Origin: Pseudobacteroides sp035370245
GTDB lineage: Bacteria > Bacillota > Clostridia > Acetivibrionales > DSM-2933
Assembly (NCBI GenBank): GCA_035370245.1
Contig: DAOOVO010000009.1
Location: 4,913-68,912, forward strand
Direction of reading: 5' to 3'
Length of the DNA stretch: 64,000 nucleotides
Below, piece after piece: positions 26,054 through 34,783 of this stretch. The notes under the pieces were generated by a model. That model was not told where the DNA came from, searched no databases, and worked only from the letters and a program-made list of their open reading frames with translations. The first letter of the stretch is position 1; every line of letters starts with the position of its first letter. The translations under genes and the position numbers were made by a program.

Positions 26054-27073
26054 CTAAAACTGATTTAAAAATCTAACATCATTTTCATAAAACAATCTTA
26101 AATCATCTATGTTAAACCTGCCCATTGCGGTTCTTTCGACTCCTATACCGAAAGCAAATCCGCTATAAACATTAGGATCTATGTCACATCTTTCTAAAAC
26201 CTTAGGATGCACCATTCCTGCACCTAAAACCTCAATCCAACCTTCGTTTTTGCATATTCTGCATCCGCTTCCGCCGCAGGACCAGCAGGACACGTCAACT
26301 TCCGCACTGGGCTCTGTAAATGGGAAGTGGTGGGGTCTTAAACGTATTTTTGTCTGCTCGCCGAAAAGGCTTTTTGCAAAGACCTGTAATGTACCTATTA
26401 GATCTCCCATTGTAACTCCCTTGTCAACAACAAGACCTTCTATCTGATGGAATATAGGGGAGTGGGTAGCATCAACGGCATCTGAGCGGTATACTCTGCC
26501 GGGGCTCAATATCTTAATGGGAGGCTTCTTATTTTCCATTACCCTTATTTGTACAGGTGATGTTTGGGGCCTTAAAACAATTTGTTCATTGATATAAAAT
26601 GTATCCTGAGTATCCCTTGCAGGATGGCCTTTGGGGATATTCAGAGCTTCAAAGGCGTAATAATCCAATTCAACTTCAGGACCTTCAGCTATTTCATAGC
26701 CCATTCCTATAAATATGTCTTTTATTTCATCGGTAACAAGGCTTAAAGGATGTTTTTTGCCAAGATTCCTGCGTTTTCCCGGGATGGTAACATCAATAAC
26801 TTCGCTCTGGAGCTTTTGAGCTCTTTCTTTTCTAATGAGTTCCGAGTTTGTTTCATCAATTTTATTTTCAATAAATGCTCTTACTTCATTGGCAAGCTGG
26901 CCTATTATGGGGCGTTCTTCGGCGGAAAGTGCTCCCATGCCTCTTAAAACACCGGTCAGCTCACCTTTTTTTCCTAAATATTTAACCCTGAGAGCTTCAA
27001 GATCTTGAATAGATTGAACATTTGAAAGCTCCTTATCCGCTTGATCTTTGATTTTATTTAGTTGGTCTCTCAT
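26054..27073 (-). CDS. pheS: Phenylalanine--tRNA ligase alpha subunit
   Basis: A 339-residue catalytic subunit. An N-terminal coiled coil (about 1-90) that binds tRNA precedes the class II synthetase core with motif 2 (GRVYRSDAVDATHSPIFHQ) and motif 3 (FGIGVERTAM). A four-cysteine zinc-like cluster (CWSCGGSGCRIC, near residue 265) is present, as in many bacterial PheS. The ATG follows AAGGAGGAG. Expression is controlled by the phenylalanine T-box in the leader; pheT follows in the same transcript. Confidence 0.98.
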   Translation of the reverse strand: MRDQLNKIKDQADKELSNVQSIQDLEALRVKYLGKKGELTGVLRGMGALSAEERPIIGQLANEVRAFIENKIDETNSELIRKERAQKLQSEVIDVTIPGKRRNLGKKHPLSLVTDEIKDIFIGMGYEIAEGPEVELDYYAFEALNIPKGHPARDTQDTFYINEQIVLRPQTSPVQIRVMENKKPPIKILSPGRVYRSDAVDATHSPIFHQIEGLVVDKGVTMGDLIGTLQVFAKSLFGEQTKIRLRPHHFPFTEPSAEVDVSCWSCGGSGCRICKNEGWIEVLGAGMVHPKVLERCDIDPNVYSGFAFGIGVERTAMGRFNIDDLRLFYENDVRFLNQF

Positions 27074-27149
27074 TTTTTATACTCCTCCTTATAACAGATT
27101 GTTAATCTGTGTTATATCTTTACCATGTCTTAACATAAAAAGTCTGAAC

Positions 27150-27434
27150 ATAAAAAAACCCTCATCCCAAAAAGGGACGAAGGTATTCTCCGCGGTACCA
27201 CCCAAGTTTTCACCATATATAAAGGTAAACACTCATTACTTTAACGGGTTTGCTCCGGCATCTCCTACTTTTAGGAATAAAACACAGCTTTCAAAGTAAT
27301 ATTCCTCAGTTCAAAGATGCAGCTCCAGAGGGAACTTCAACGATTAGTCTCATAGAGATACTTTCAGCCGCCGATATCTCCTCTCTTTAATCGACCTTCT
27401 TCGTCTACTCTTCTCTATCATAGCTTTTGACAAT
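27150..27434 (-). ncRNA. T-box riboswitch (tRNA-Phe) controlling pheST
   Basis: On the minus strand the leader contains the T-box core TGGGTGGTACCGCGG (27204-27190), followed by a terminator hairpin (27183-27159, arms ACCTTCGTCCC and GGGATGAGGGT) and a run of seven Us. Upstream is a long stem I region with the expected AG-rich bulge sequence. A UUC at 27334-27332, in GAAGUUCCC, is the likely specifier triplet read by uncharged tRNA-Phe; that assignment is inference from the gene controlled. Binding of uncharged tRNA prevents termination. Confidence 0.92.
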
Positions 27435-27441
27435 TTCCAAT

Positions 27442-27470
27442 ATTATAGCACAGACTCTCAAAACATGCAA
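27442..27470 (-). promoter_or_regulatory. Promoter of the pheST T-box leader
   Basis: On the minus strand TTGCAT (27470-27465) and TATAAT (27447-27442) are 17 bases apart. Transcription would start near 27435, just ahead of stem I of the T-box. Confidence 0.75.
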
Positions 27471-27604
27471 TGGAAAATAATGTTTTTATAGGATAATTTC
27501 TATATGATATAATTTAACACGGCTAGATTTTATTGAATTAATTTTATTGACGGAATAGAATTAATTACAAAATTCGGGGTAAATATATAATGAAGTTTTG
27601 ATGC

Positions 27605-27646
27605 CTGAGAGATATTGTACTTACTGATGGTAGCAGTATTTCTTAG
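27605..27646 (+). other. Unassigned hairpin upstream of HAD phosphatase
   Basis: CTGAGAGATA (27605-27614) pairs with TATTTCTTAG (27637-27646), with two G-U pairs. It sits in the leader of the HAD/glycerol-1-phosphate dehydrogenase operon, whose promoter may be TTTATA-17-TATAAT at 27485-27513. The CTGAGA word recalls a TPP riboswitch, but the rest of that structure is missing. Confidence 0.3.
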
Positions 27647-27698
27647 TCATTGATGTATTTAATCATTACTATATAATAACGGGAATGGAGCAAAGATT

Positions 27699-28367
27699 AT
27701 GAAGGATTTTATTTTTATATCGGATTTTGACGGTACTTTAACCGATGAGGATTTCTACTACATTGTTATGAAAAAATTTCTAGGTGATACTGGCAAGAAG
27801 ATTTATAAAGATTGGATCAATGAAGAAATGACAGTGTTTGAGTTCCTCCGGAAAATATTCGGATCCATTAATGCAAGTGAAGAGGAAGTAATAAAAGCTG
27901 TAATGGATATAAAATTCGATACATATGCAAAGGATTTTATAGACAGCGTTAAAGAGGCAAACGGTGATTTCATGATACTTAGTGCAGGCTGTGGCTATTA
28001 CATACACAAGCTTCTTGAGCATTTGAACATGACGGATATAAAAGTTATATCCAATAATGGTGTTTATGAGGACGGTAAAATAGTTATGACTGCCGATAAA
28101 AACAGTCCGTTCTACTCTGAGACTTACGGTATAGATAAGGCTTTGGTTGTGGAGCACTATAAGAGCATTTATCCTAAAGTATACTTTGCAGGTGACAGCG
28201 AGCCCGATTTTAGGGCGGCCAAAAAAGCCGACTTTGTCTTTGCAAGAGGGCACCTGCAGAAAATGATTCGCGACTCGGGAGTAAATTATGTTGATGTAGA
28301 AAACTTTAATGAAATTGGAGCTTATTTAAATAAAATAGGAGTGATTAAATATGAAGGCAGGAAATAA
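27699..28367 (+). CDS. HAD-family phosphatase (MtnX/PSP-like)
   Basis: A 222-residue haloacid-dehalogenase phosphatase. Motif I is DFDGTLT (residues 9-15, first Asp the nucleophile), motif II is the Ser in ILSAGCG, and motif IV is FAGDSEPDFRAA; the insertion type matches the MtnX / phosphoserine phosphatase-like group. The real substrate is unknown. It overlaps the glycerol-1-phosphate dehydrogenase gene by 17 bases, so both proteins should be made together and may act on the same small molecule, for example glycerol phosphate. No ribosome binding site stronger than GGAATGGAG is seen. Confidence 0.82.
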   Translation: MKDFIFISDFDGTLTDEDFYYIVMKKFLGDTGKKIYKDWINEEMTVFEFLRKIFGSINASEEEVIKAVMDIKFDTYAKDFIDSVKEANGDFMILSAGCGYYIHKLLEHLNMTDIKVISNNGVYEDGKIVMTADKNSPFYSETYGIDKALVVEHYKSIYPKVYFAGDSEPDFRAAKKADFVFARGHLQKMIRDSGVNYVDVENFNEIGAYLNKIGVIKYEGRK

Positions 28368-29415
28368 CAGGATAACCATACCTGCAATTCTGGAAGTAGG
28401 AAAGGGGAACCTGGCGTATATAGGTGCACTTATTGAGAAGTCGGGATTTTCCAATATAGTTATGTTTTTAGGTAAGGGCATAAATGATATGTTTGGAGAA
28501 AAAATACGACAATCATTTAAATTCCAGTCTACTAAAATCATTAAAACAATAGAAAATGATGATATAGATATAAACAATATTGTTAAAACTGCTTTTTCAA
28601 TACCGGCCGAGACTGATGTAATCGTTGGAATCGGTGGGGGAAAGGCCCTTGACGTTGCAAAATACTGCTGTTTTTTAAAGAAACTTCCTTTTATCAGTGT
28701 GCCTACTTCGGCATCAAATGATGGTTTTTCCAGCTCCAGTTGTTCGCTTATTATTGAAGGCAAGCGTACAACTGTAAATGCAGTTATGCCCTATGGAATT
28801 GTTATTGATATAGATGTAATAAAGGAAGCACCTGAAAAGTATATTTTTTCCGGAATTGGGGATTTGGTTTCAAAGATTACTGCCGTATATGATTGGGAGT
28901 TCGAGGAAAAGAACGGAAAAGGAAAAGTGGATGACTTTGCGGTTATGATTGCGAAGAAGTCGGTCAACAGTTTTGTGAGAACTGAGTTTAAAAGTATCAG
29001 GGAAGACTTTTTCATTAAGGAACTTGTAGATTCTCTCACAATGAGCGGTATTGCGGTAGAAATTGCACAGACATCGGCACCTGCAAGTGGAAGTGAACAC
29101 CTTATTTCTCATGCTTTGGATAAGATTCTTGATGTTCCCAAGCTTCACGGGCTTCAGGTCGGAGTGGCTACTTACTTGATGGCTAAAGTTCAAGAGCACC
29201 GTTATGAAAGGGTAACTAAAGTGTTTAAAGATACAGGCTTTTTTGAGCATGTAAAAACTCATGAAATAAAAGCAAGTGATCTTGAAGCGGCTATTGATTT
29301 GGCACCGTCCATAAAGCCAAACAGATATACATATATACATTTGGATGAATACAGGCAAAAAGCAAAAGAATTGATTCGGGATGATGAAATTTTAAAAAGC
29401 ATATTAGTGTATTAA
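28351..29415 (+). CDS. sn-Glycerol-1-phosphate dehydrogenase family protein (AraM-like)
   Basis: A 354-residue member of the iron/zinc alcohol dehydrogenase superfamily, in the glycerol-1-phosphate dehydrogenase branch. The NAD-binding GIGGGKALDVAKY motif (about 92-104), PTSASNDGFSS, and the metal-binding histidines in GSEHLISH and KLHGLQVG are all present. Such enzymes reduce dihydroxyacetone phosphate to glycerol-1-phosphate, the stereoisomer used in archaeal lipids and in some Firmicutes for prenylated glycerol phosphates. No PcrB-like prenyltransferase is in the window. It is coupled to an overlapping HAD phosphatase gene, so G1P or its product may be dephosphorylated; that is inference. 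Confidence 0.85.
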   Translation: MKAGNNRITIPAILEVGKGNLAYIGALIEKSGFSNIVMFLGKGINDMFGEKIRQSFKFQSTKIIKTIENDDIDINNIVKTAFSIPAETDVIVGIGGGKALDVAKYCCFLKKLPFISVPTSASNDGFSSSSCSLIIEGKRTTVNAVMPYGIVIDIDVIKEAPEKYIFSGIGDLVSKITAVYDWEFEEKNGKGKVDDFAVMIAKKSVNSFVRTEFKSIREDFFIKELVDSLTMSGIAVEIAQTSAPASGSEHLISHALDKILDVPKLHGLQVGVATYLMAKVQEHRYERVTKVFKDTGFFEHVKTHEIKASDLEAAIDLAPSIKPNRYTYIHLDEYRQKAKELIRDDEILKSILVY

Positions 29416-29496
29416 TTACTCAATAAGGATTAGGAATGAAATAAGTATGAATTAGGATTTATGATAATGATTAAGAATAGAAGAAAGCTAATAAAT

Positions 29497-29545
29497 AAAG
29501 CTGCTGAAACTAAAGTGAAAATTCAGCAGCTTTTATTTTTATAAT
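29497..29545. terminator. Bidirectional terminator
   Basis: AAAGCTGCTGAA pairs perfectly with TTCAGCAGCTTT around a 12-base loop, with TTTTATTTTT after it on the plus strand and an A/T-rich flank on the other. It serves the dehydrogenase gene and the convergent argH. Confidence 0.9.
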
Positions 29546-29576
29546 TATAATAATGCATTAAAGATATTTAAAACAT

Positions 29577-30959
29577 TTAGGACTTTGACTTAATAAAGGC
29601 ACGTGCATTATCTATTGACTTCTGCACACTTTCTTTTGCCGGCCCACCGGGAAGCTTTCTTTCAGAAACACACTTTTTAAGGCTGATTTCTTCATAAATG
29701 TCATCCTGTATGGATTCTGAAAAGTTTTTAAACTCATCCATTGTAAGCTCATCAATTGATTTATTGTTTTGAATGCAGTAAAGCACCATTTTACCTATAA
29801 TCTCATGTGCAGTTCTGAAAGGTATACCCTTTTTAACAAGGTAGTCTGCTATATCTGTAGCATTGGTAAACCCTCCCTGTGCGGCTTTTAACATGTTGTC
29901 TTTTTTTACCCTTATTGTTGCAAGCATATTTGTAAAAACATTAAGGCACATTTTTACGGTATCAATGCTGTCGAATATTCCTTCCTTATCTTCCTGCATA
30001 TCTTTGTTATAAGCTAGAGGAAGGGATTTCATCACTGTCAGTATGGATACAAGGCTTCCGTAAACCCTTCCTGTCTTACCCCTCACCAGCTCGGCAACAT
30101 CAGGGTTCTTTTTCTGCGGCATTATACTGCTTCCTGTGCTATATGCATCGTCCATTTCTATGAAACCGAACTCATAGGATGACCATAGAATAAGCTCTTC
30201 GGAAAATCTGCTCAAATGCATCATTATTATGGACAGGCATGACGCCAACTCAATAACAAAATCCCTGTCGCTTACTGCGTCAAGGCTGTTTTCAGTAATG
30301 GAGTCAAATCCCAGTTCTCGTGCAACCATAGCCCTATCAAGAGGGTATGTGGTCCCGGCTAGGGCACCCGAACCTAAAGGCATCACGTTAGTCCTTTTAT
30401 AGCAGTCATTTAGCCTTTCAACATCCCTTTTGAACATCTGGAAGTAAGCCATCATATGGTGTGCAAATGTTATAGGCTGTGCACGCTGAAGATGAGTATA
30501 ACCTGGCATAATTGTATCTAAATTTTCTTCAGCAATCTTTATAATTGTATTTAAAAGTCCGATAAGCAAGCTATTCAACTGATCTATTTCACTTTTTATA
30601 TACATCCTTATGTCAAGGGCAACCTGATCATTTCTGCTTCTTCCGGTATGTAGCTTCTTACCGACATCACCGATTCTTTCAATTAGAATTTTCTCAATAT
30701 TCATATGAATATCTTCAGCATCTGTTTCAAATTCGATTTGCCCTTTTTCAATATCGTCCAATATTTGACGAAGAGTTTTTTGTATAAGTTCAGAGTCTTG
30801 AGGTGGTATAATACCACAACTGCCAAGCATTTTGGCGTGGGAAATACTTCCTTCTATATCCTGCTTATACATTCTGCTGTCAAACCTTATTGACGAATGA
30901 AAGTCGTCAACAATCTTGTCGGTATTTTTTTGGAATCTACCGCCCCATAGCTTAGGCAT
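29577..30959 (-). CDS. argH: Argininosuccinate lyase
   Basis: A 460-residue enzyme splitting argininosuccinate into arginine and fumarate, the last step of arginine synthesis. Fumarase/aspartase superfamily motifs are clear: HTGRSRNDQVALD, GYTHLQRAQPI and the signature loop GSSIMPQKKNPD. It follows argG by 63 bases on the minus strand and is probably transcribed with it from the promoter near 32450-32477. Confidence 0.98.
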   Translation of the reverse strand: MPKLWGGRFQKNTDKIVDDFHSSIRFDSRMYKQDIEGSISHAKMLGSCGIIPPQDSELIQKTLRQILDDIEKGQIEFETDAEDIHMNIEKILIERIGDVGKKLHTGRSRNDQVALDIRMYIKSEIDQLNSLLIGLLNTIIKIAEENLDTIMPGYTHLQRAQPITFAHHMMAYFQMFKRDVERLNDCYKRTNVMPLGSGALAGTTYPLDRAMVARELGFDSITENSLDAVSDRDFVIELASCLSIIMMHLSRFSEELILWSSYEFGFIEMDDAYSTGSSIMPQKKNPDVAELVRGKTGRVYGSLVSILTVMKSLPLAYNKDMQEDKEGIFDSIDTVKMCLNVFTNMLATIRVKKDNMLKAAQGGFTNATDIADYLVKKGIPFRTAHEIIGKMVLYCIQNNKSIDELTMDEFKNFSESIQDDIYEEISLKKCVSERKLPGGPAKESVQKSIDNARAFIKSKS

Positions 30960-31022
30960 TTGTATTTCACTCCTATGATTTAAATTGGCTAATTTAATGA
31001 AGTATGAATTATTACTTCACTA

Positions 31023-32396
31023 TTAGCTTTTTTTCTTGGATTTGGAACTGCTTTTTTTAGCTCCAGTGTTTTTGGAAGAAGTCTTAGAAGAGCTTTTTGC
31101 AGTTACTTTACTGCTTTTTGCCTTATCCTTGCTCTTCTCAGAGGACTTTGATGTACTTTTTGATTCTTTTGATTTTTTGCCGTCATTTTCAGCATTTTGC
31201 TTCATCAAAGCACTTACTTTCATAGGAAGACCAAAGAGATTGATAAATCCTTCAGCATCTTTCTGGTTATAAACCTCATCCCTGCCGAAAGTTGAAAGCT
31301 CTTCGCTGTATAATGAATATGGCGATTTTGCACCGGCAGGCATGCAGTTACCTTTATACAGCTTCAAACGTACTGTTCCGGTAACATTTTCCTGAGTCTT
31401 GTCAACAAATGCCGACAGAGCTTCTCTCAATGGAGTATACCATTGTCCGAAGTAAACCAACTCTGCGAATCTTTGAGAAACAATATCCTTATAATGGAGA
31501 GTATCCCTATCTAAGCATAATAACTCAAGCTCTCTGTGTGCAGCATAGAGAATGGTTCCGCCTGGAGTTTCATATACGCCTCTTGATTTCATTCCAACCA
31601 AACGGTTTTCTACCATATCTACGATACCGATACCGTTTTCACCGCCGATTTTGTTAAGTACTTCAATGAGCTCTACGGGTTTGTATTTTACTCCGTTAAC
31701 CTTTAACGGAATACCTTTTTCAAAGTATATTTCAACATAAGTAGGCTTATCGGGAGCCTTTTCAGGTGAAACCATGAGCTTTAACAGTTTGTCGTATTGA
31801 GGTTCGTTCCAGGGATCTTCAAGATCCTGACCTTCATGGCTTAAGTGCCACAGGTTTCTATCCATACTGTAATTGTCTTTTTTGGAAACAGGGATTGGAA
31901 TATTCCTTTCTAAAGCATAGTCAATGGCATCTTCTCTTGATCTGATATCCCAAATTCTCCATGGTGCTATTATTTTAAGATGGGGTGCCAATGCTTTTAC
32001 TGTAAGCTCAAATCTTACCTGGTCGTTACCTTTGCCGGTCGCACCGTGAGCAATAGCTGTAGCACCTTCTTTCTGTGCTATTTCAATCATTCTTTTTGCT
32101 ATTACCGGTCTTGCAAATGATGTTCCGAGAAGGTACTTACCTTCATATACGGCATTTGCTTTAATTGTGGGGAAAATAAAATCCGTAACGAATTCTTCTT
32201 TTAAATCTTCGATATAGATTTTGCTGGCACCTGTCTTAATTGCTTTTTCATTAAGTGGATCAAGCTCTTCGCCTTGACCTACATCAGCAGCCATAGCAAT
32301 AACTTCATAATCATAGTTTTCTTTAAGCCATGGTATAATAATTGATGTATCTAATCCGCCTGAATAAGCGAGAATAACCTTTTCCTTCTTGCTCAT
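31023..32396 (-). CDS. argG: Argininosuccinate synthase with Ser/Lys-rich C-terminal tail
   Basis: A 457-residue enzyme joining citrulline and aspartate using ATP. The N-type ATP-pyrophosphatase loop AYSGGLDTS (10-18) and GKGNDQVRFE are intact. The catalytic protein should end near residue 400, as family members usually do, but here about 54 residues follow, made almost only of Ser, Lys, Thr, Glu and Ala (for example KKSKESKSTSKSSEKSKDK). The tail is in frame and uninterrupted up to the stop. It may be a disordered basic extension; its role is unknown. The ATG follows GAGGAGG. An ARG box overlaps the promoter. Confidence 0.97.
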   Translation of the reverse strand: MSKKEKVILAYSGGLDTSIIIPWLKENYDYEVIAMAADVGQGEELDPLNEKAIKTGASKIYIEDLKEEFVTDFIFPTIKANAVYEGKYLLGTSFARPVIAKRMIEIAQKEGATAIAHGATGKGNDQVRFELTVKALAPHLKIIAPWRIWDIRSREDAIDYALERNIPIPVSKKDNYSMDRNLWHLSHEGQDLEDPWNEPQYDKLLKLMVSPEKAPDKPTYVEIYFEKGIPLKVNGVKYKPVELIEVLNKIGGENGIGIVDMVENRLVGMKSRGVYETPGGTILYAAHRELELLCLDRDTLHYKDIVSQRFAELVYFGQWYTPLREALSAFVDKTQENVTGTVRLKLYKGNCMPAGAKSPYSLYSEELSTFGRDEVYNQKDAEGFINLFGLPMKVSALMKQNAENDGKKSKESKSTSKSSEKSKDKAKSSKVTAKSSSKTSSKNTGAKKSSSKSKKKS

Positions 32397-32448
32397 ACCA
32401 AATCCTCCTCTTATATGTTACAATGTATTTATTATTTTAATGTTTAAT

Positions 32449-32477
32449 ATTATACAATAGACTGTATAAATATGCAA
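32449..32477 (-). promoter_or_regulatory. argGH promoter overlapped by an ARG box
   Basis: On the minus strand TTGCAT (32477-32472) and TATAAT (32454-32449) are 17 bases apart. The palindrome TGTATAAATATGCA (32463-32476) fits the ArgR operator consensus TGNATWWWWATNCA exactly and covers the -35 region. Arginine-dependent repression by an ArgR encoded elsewhere is the likely control. A second inverted repeat, TTATACA/TGTATAA (32451-32470), overlaps it. Confidence 0.78.
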
Positions 32478-32513
32478 TAAATCATAGGATTTATTCAAAA
32501 GGAGTTGTTTTTT

Positions 32514-32999
32514 TTGATTATTATGGGGATTGACCCTGGAGTTGCAATAACGGGATATGGTATAGTAAAATATGAAGGGAACAAATTTTCGGTTATTGAC
32601 TACGGTGCTGCAACAACAGAAGCAAATGTAGTACTTCCCAAAAGGCTTCTTAAGTTGAACGGTATGCTGGAGGATTTGATTATTAAATATAAACCTGATT
32701 TTGTTGCTGTGGAAGAATTGTTTTTTAATAAGAATATAAAAACGGCATTAACTGTCGGTCATGGCAGGGGAGTTGCACTTCTTGCGGCGGCAAGGCTTGG
32801 AGTGGAAGTTTTTGAATACACACCCCTTCAGGTAAAGCAAGCTGTAGCAGGATATGGACGTGCCGATAAATCCCAGGTACAGCAAATGGTAAAGGTTATA
32901 TTAAATCTTGACGGTATACCCAAGCCTGACGATGTAGCAGATGCATTGGCTGTAGCTATTTGTCACGGTCATTCTTATAATGTTCTAAGCAGATTGTAA
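32514..32999 (+). CDS. ruvC: Holliday junction endonuclease RuvC
   Basis: About 161 residues. RuvC cuts four-way DNA junctions during recombination. The metal-binding acids lie in MGIDPG, in VAVEELFF and in the DDVADALA motif near the C-terminus. The most likely start is TTG at 32514, nine bases after GGAG (32501-32504), giving the usual short N-terminus before GIDPG; the ATG at 32523 is too far from this site. It is the first gene of a ruvC-ruvA-ruvB-queH group. Confidence 0.95.
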   Translation: MIIMGIDPGVAITGYGIVKYEGNKFSVIDYGAATTEANVVLPKRLLKLNGMLEDLIIKYKPDFVAVEELFFNKNIKTALTVGHGRGVALLAAARLGVEVFEYTPLQVKQAVAGYGRADKSQVQQMVKVILNLDGIPKPDDVADALAVAICHGHSYNVLSRL

Positions 33000-33072
33000 A
33001 TATAGGTTGTAAATATATTTATGCATGTTTGGTGTAGTTTATAAAAATCAATTGATTTTGAAAGGGAAAAAG

Positions 33073-33678
33073 ATGATTGCATATATTAAGGGAAAAATAG
33101 AGAATAAAGGAAACGATTATTTGATTATTGATGTAAACGGAATAGGCTATAGGGTAAATACATCCCTTACTACCATAGAGAATGCAGGTGCCGTAGGCGA
33201 CGAGGTTAAGGTATATACCCACCTTTATGTGAGAGAAGATATCATGAGCCTATATGGTTTTAAAACAAGGGAAGAGCTGAATATGTTCGAGATGCTGATA
33301 TCTGTTTCGGGTGTAGGACCTAAGGCTGCTTTATCGGTGATTTCATCCGTATCTGTTACAAAGTTTGGTCTGGCTGTTATAACAGATGATGTCAAAGCTC
33401 TTACAAAAGCACCGGGTATAGGCAACAAAATGGCTCAGAGAATAATTCTGGAATTGAAAGATAAGATAAAGAAGGAGCAGTTGGTACAAACAAATGATGA
33501 TGGCATTGGAACAAAAGACGGTATAAGCGATAACTCAAGGGTTGGAGAAGCTATAAGTGCACTTATCGTGCTGGGTTATACTCCATTAGAAGCGAGTAAA
33601 GCCGTAAATTCGGTATATTCGGAGGATATGGATTTGGAATCCATAGTGAAAAATGCGTTAAAGGGGCTTATGAGATAA
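33073..33678 (+). CDS. ruvA: Holliday junction helicase subunit RuvA
   Basis: A 201-residue DNA-binding subunit that targets RuvB to Holliday junctions. Domain I is an OB fold starting MIAYIKGKIE; domain II holds two helix-hairpin-helix motifs (SVSGVGPKAALSVI and APGIGNKMAQRIILELKDK); a flexible linker leads to the C-terminal RuvB-binding domain (ALIVLGYTPLEASKAV). The start at 33073 is supported by AAAGGG seven bases upstream; an earlier in-frame ATG at 33025 has no such site. Confidence 0.97.
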   Translation: MIAYIKGKIENKGNDYLIIDVNGIGYRVNTSLTTIENAGAVGDEVKVYTHLYVREDIMSLYGFKTREELNMFEMLISVSGVGPKAALSVISSVSVTKFGLAVITDDVKALTKAPGIGNKMAQRIILELKDKIKKEQLVQTNDDGIGTKDGISDNSRVGEAISALIVLGYTPLEASKAVNSVYSEDMDLESIVKNALKGLMR

Positions 33679-33781
33679 TTGCTTTTGGTACATTATCATA
33701 ATTTGTATATGTTAAGTTATTGCAGAATTTCTCTTTATTGTAAAACTTTATTGTAAACTAATGGATAGAGGAGATATATAA

Positions 33782-34774
33782 ATGGAAGAGGAACGTATGG
33801 TTAGTTGCAAGTCATGTAGTGAAGATTATGACGAAGCAGGCTTAAGACCGAGGAAACTTCAAGAATATATTGGACAGAATAAGGTTAAGGAGAATCTTAA
33901 GGTTTTTATAGAGGCTTCCAAGCAGAGAAATGAGGCGCTGGATCATGTCCTTTTATATGGCCCGCCAGGTCTTGGCAAAACAACACTTGCCGGAATAATT
34001 GCATCTGAGTTGGGAGTCAATATCAGGATAACATCAGGCCCGGCTATTGAAAAACCCGGTGATTTGGCGGCAATCCTAACCAACCTTGGAAATTTCGATG
34101 TTCTTTTTATAGATGAAATTCACAGAATCAATAGAAGCGTAGAAGAGATTTTATATCCTGCAATGGAGGATTATGCACTGGATATAATAATCGGAAAGGG
34201 TCCGAGTGCCCGCTCCATAAGACTTGATTTACCCAAGTTTACTCTCATAGGTGCCACAACAAGGGCAGGGCTTTTAACTTCGCCGCTTAGGGATAGGTTT
34301 GGTGTTATAAACAGACTTGAGATGTATACTGTTGACGAGCTAATGCAGATAGTAAAGAGATCAGCTGGAATACTTGGAATGGGTATCGATGAAGACGGGG
34401 CGAGAGAAATAGCTTCAAGATCAAGAGGAACACCGAGGATAGCAAACAGGATATTAAAAAGGGTCAGAGATTTTGCTCAGGTTAAGGCAGATGGCTATAT
34501 AAGCAGGGATGTGGCAAAGATGGGTCTTGATGCATTGGAGATTGACCCCATTGGATTGGATGGAGTTGATAGAAATATGCTTCTTACAATCATAAAGAAG
34601 TTCGGAGGAGGACCGGTGGGGCTTGATACCCTTGCTGCATCAATAGGTGAAGAAGCAAATACAATAGAGGATGTTTATGAGCCGTACTTATTGCAGCTTG
34701 GATTTATAAATAAAACCCCAAGAGGAAGAATGGCAACCAAGCTTGCTTATGATCACTTTGGAATTAAGGAATGA
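33782..34774 (+). CDS. ruvB: Holliday junction helicase motor RuvB
   Basis: A 330-residue AAA+ motor that drives branch migration. Walker A is GPPGLGKTT (from residue 60), Walker B is LFIDEIH (DEIH 111-114), sensor 1 is GATTRAG, the arginine finger region is PLRDRFG, and the C-terminal winged helix carries TPRGR. A short N-terminal extension has an extra CKSC motif (residues 9-12) before the usual start. GAGGAG precedes the ATG. Confidence 0.98.
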   Translation: MEEERMVSCKSCSEDYDEAGLRPRKLQEYIGQNKVKENLKVFIEASKQRNEALDHVLLYGPPGLGKTTLAGIIASELGVNIRITSGPAIEKPGDLAAILTNLGNFDVLFIDEIHRINRSVEEILYPAMEDYALDIIIGKGPSARSIRLDLPKFTLIGATTRAGLLTSPLRDRFGVINRLEMYTVDELMQIVKRSAGILGMGIDEDGAREIASRSRGTPRIANRILKRVRDFAQVKADGYISRDVAKMGLDALEIDPIGLDGVDRNMLLTIIKKFGGGPVGLDTLAASIGEEANTIEDVYEPYLLQLGFINKTPRGRMATKLAYDHFGIKE

Positions 34775-34783
34775 GGGATTTAA

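Noticed and set aside
27601..27650. TPP riboswitch, from CCTGAGAG before the HAD gene
   Set aside because: The conserved ACCTGATCTGGNTAATNCCAGCG part is not present; only a simple hairpin can be drawn, and the genes are not thiamine related.
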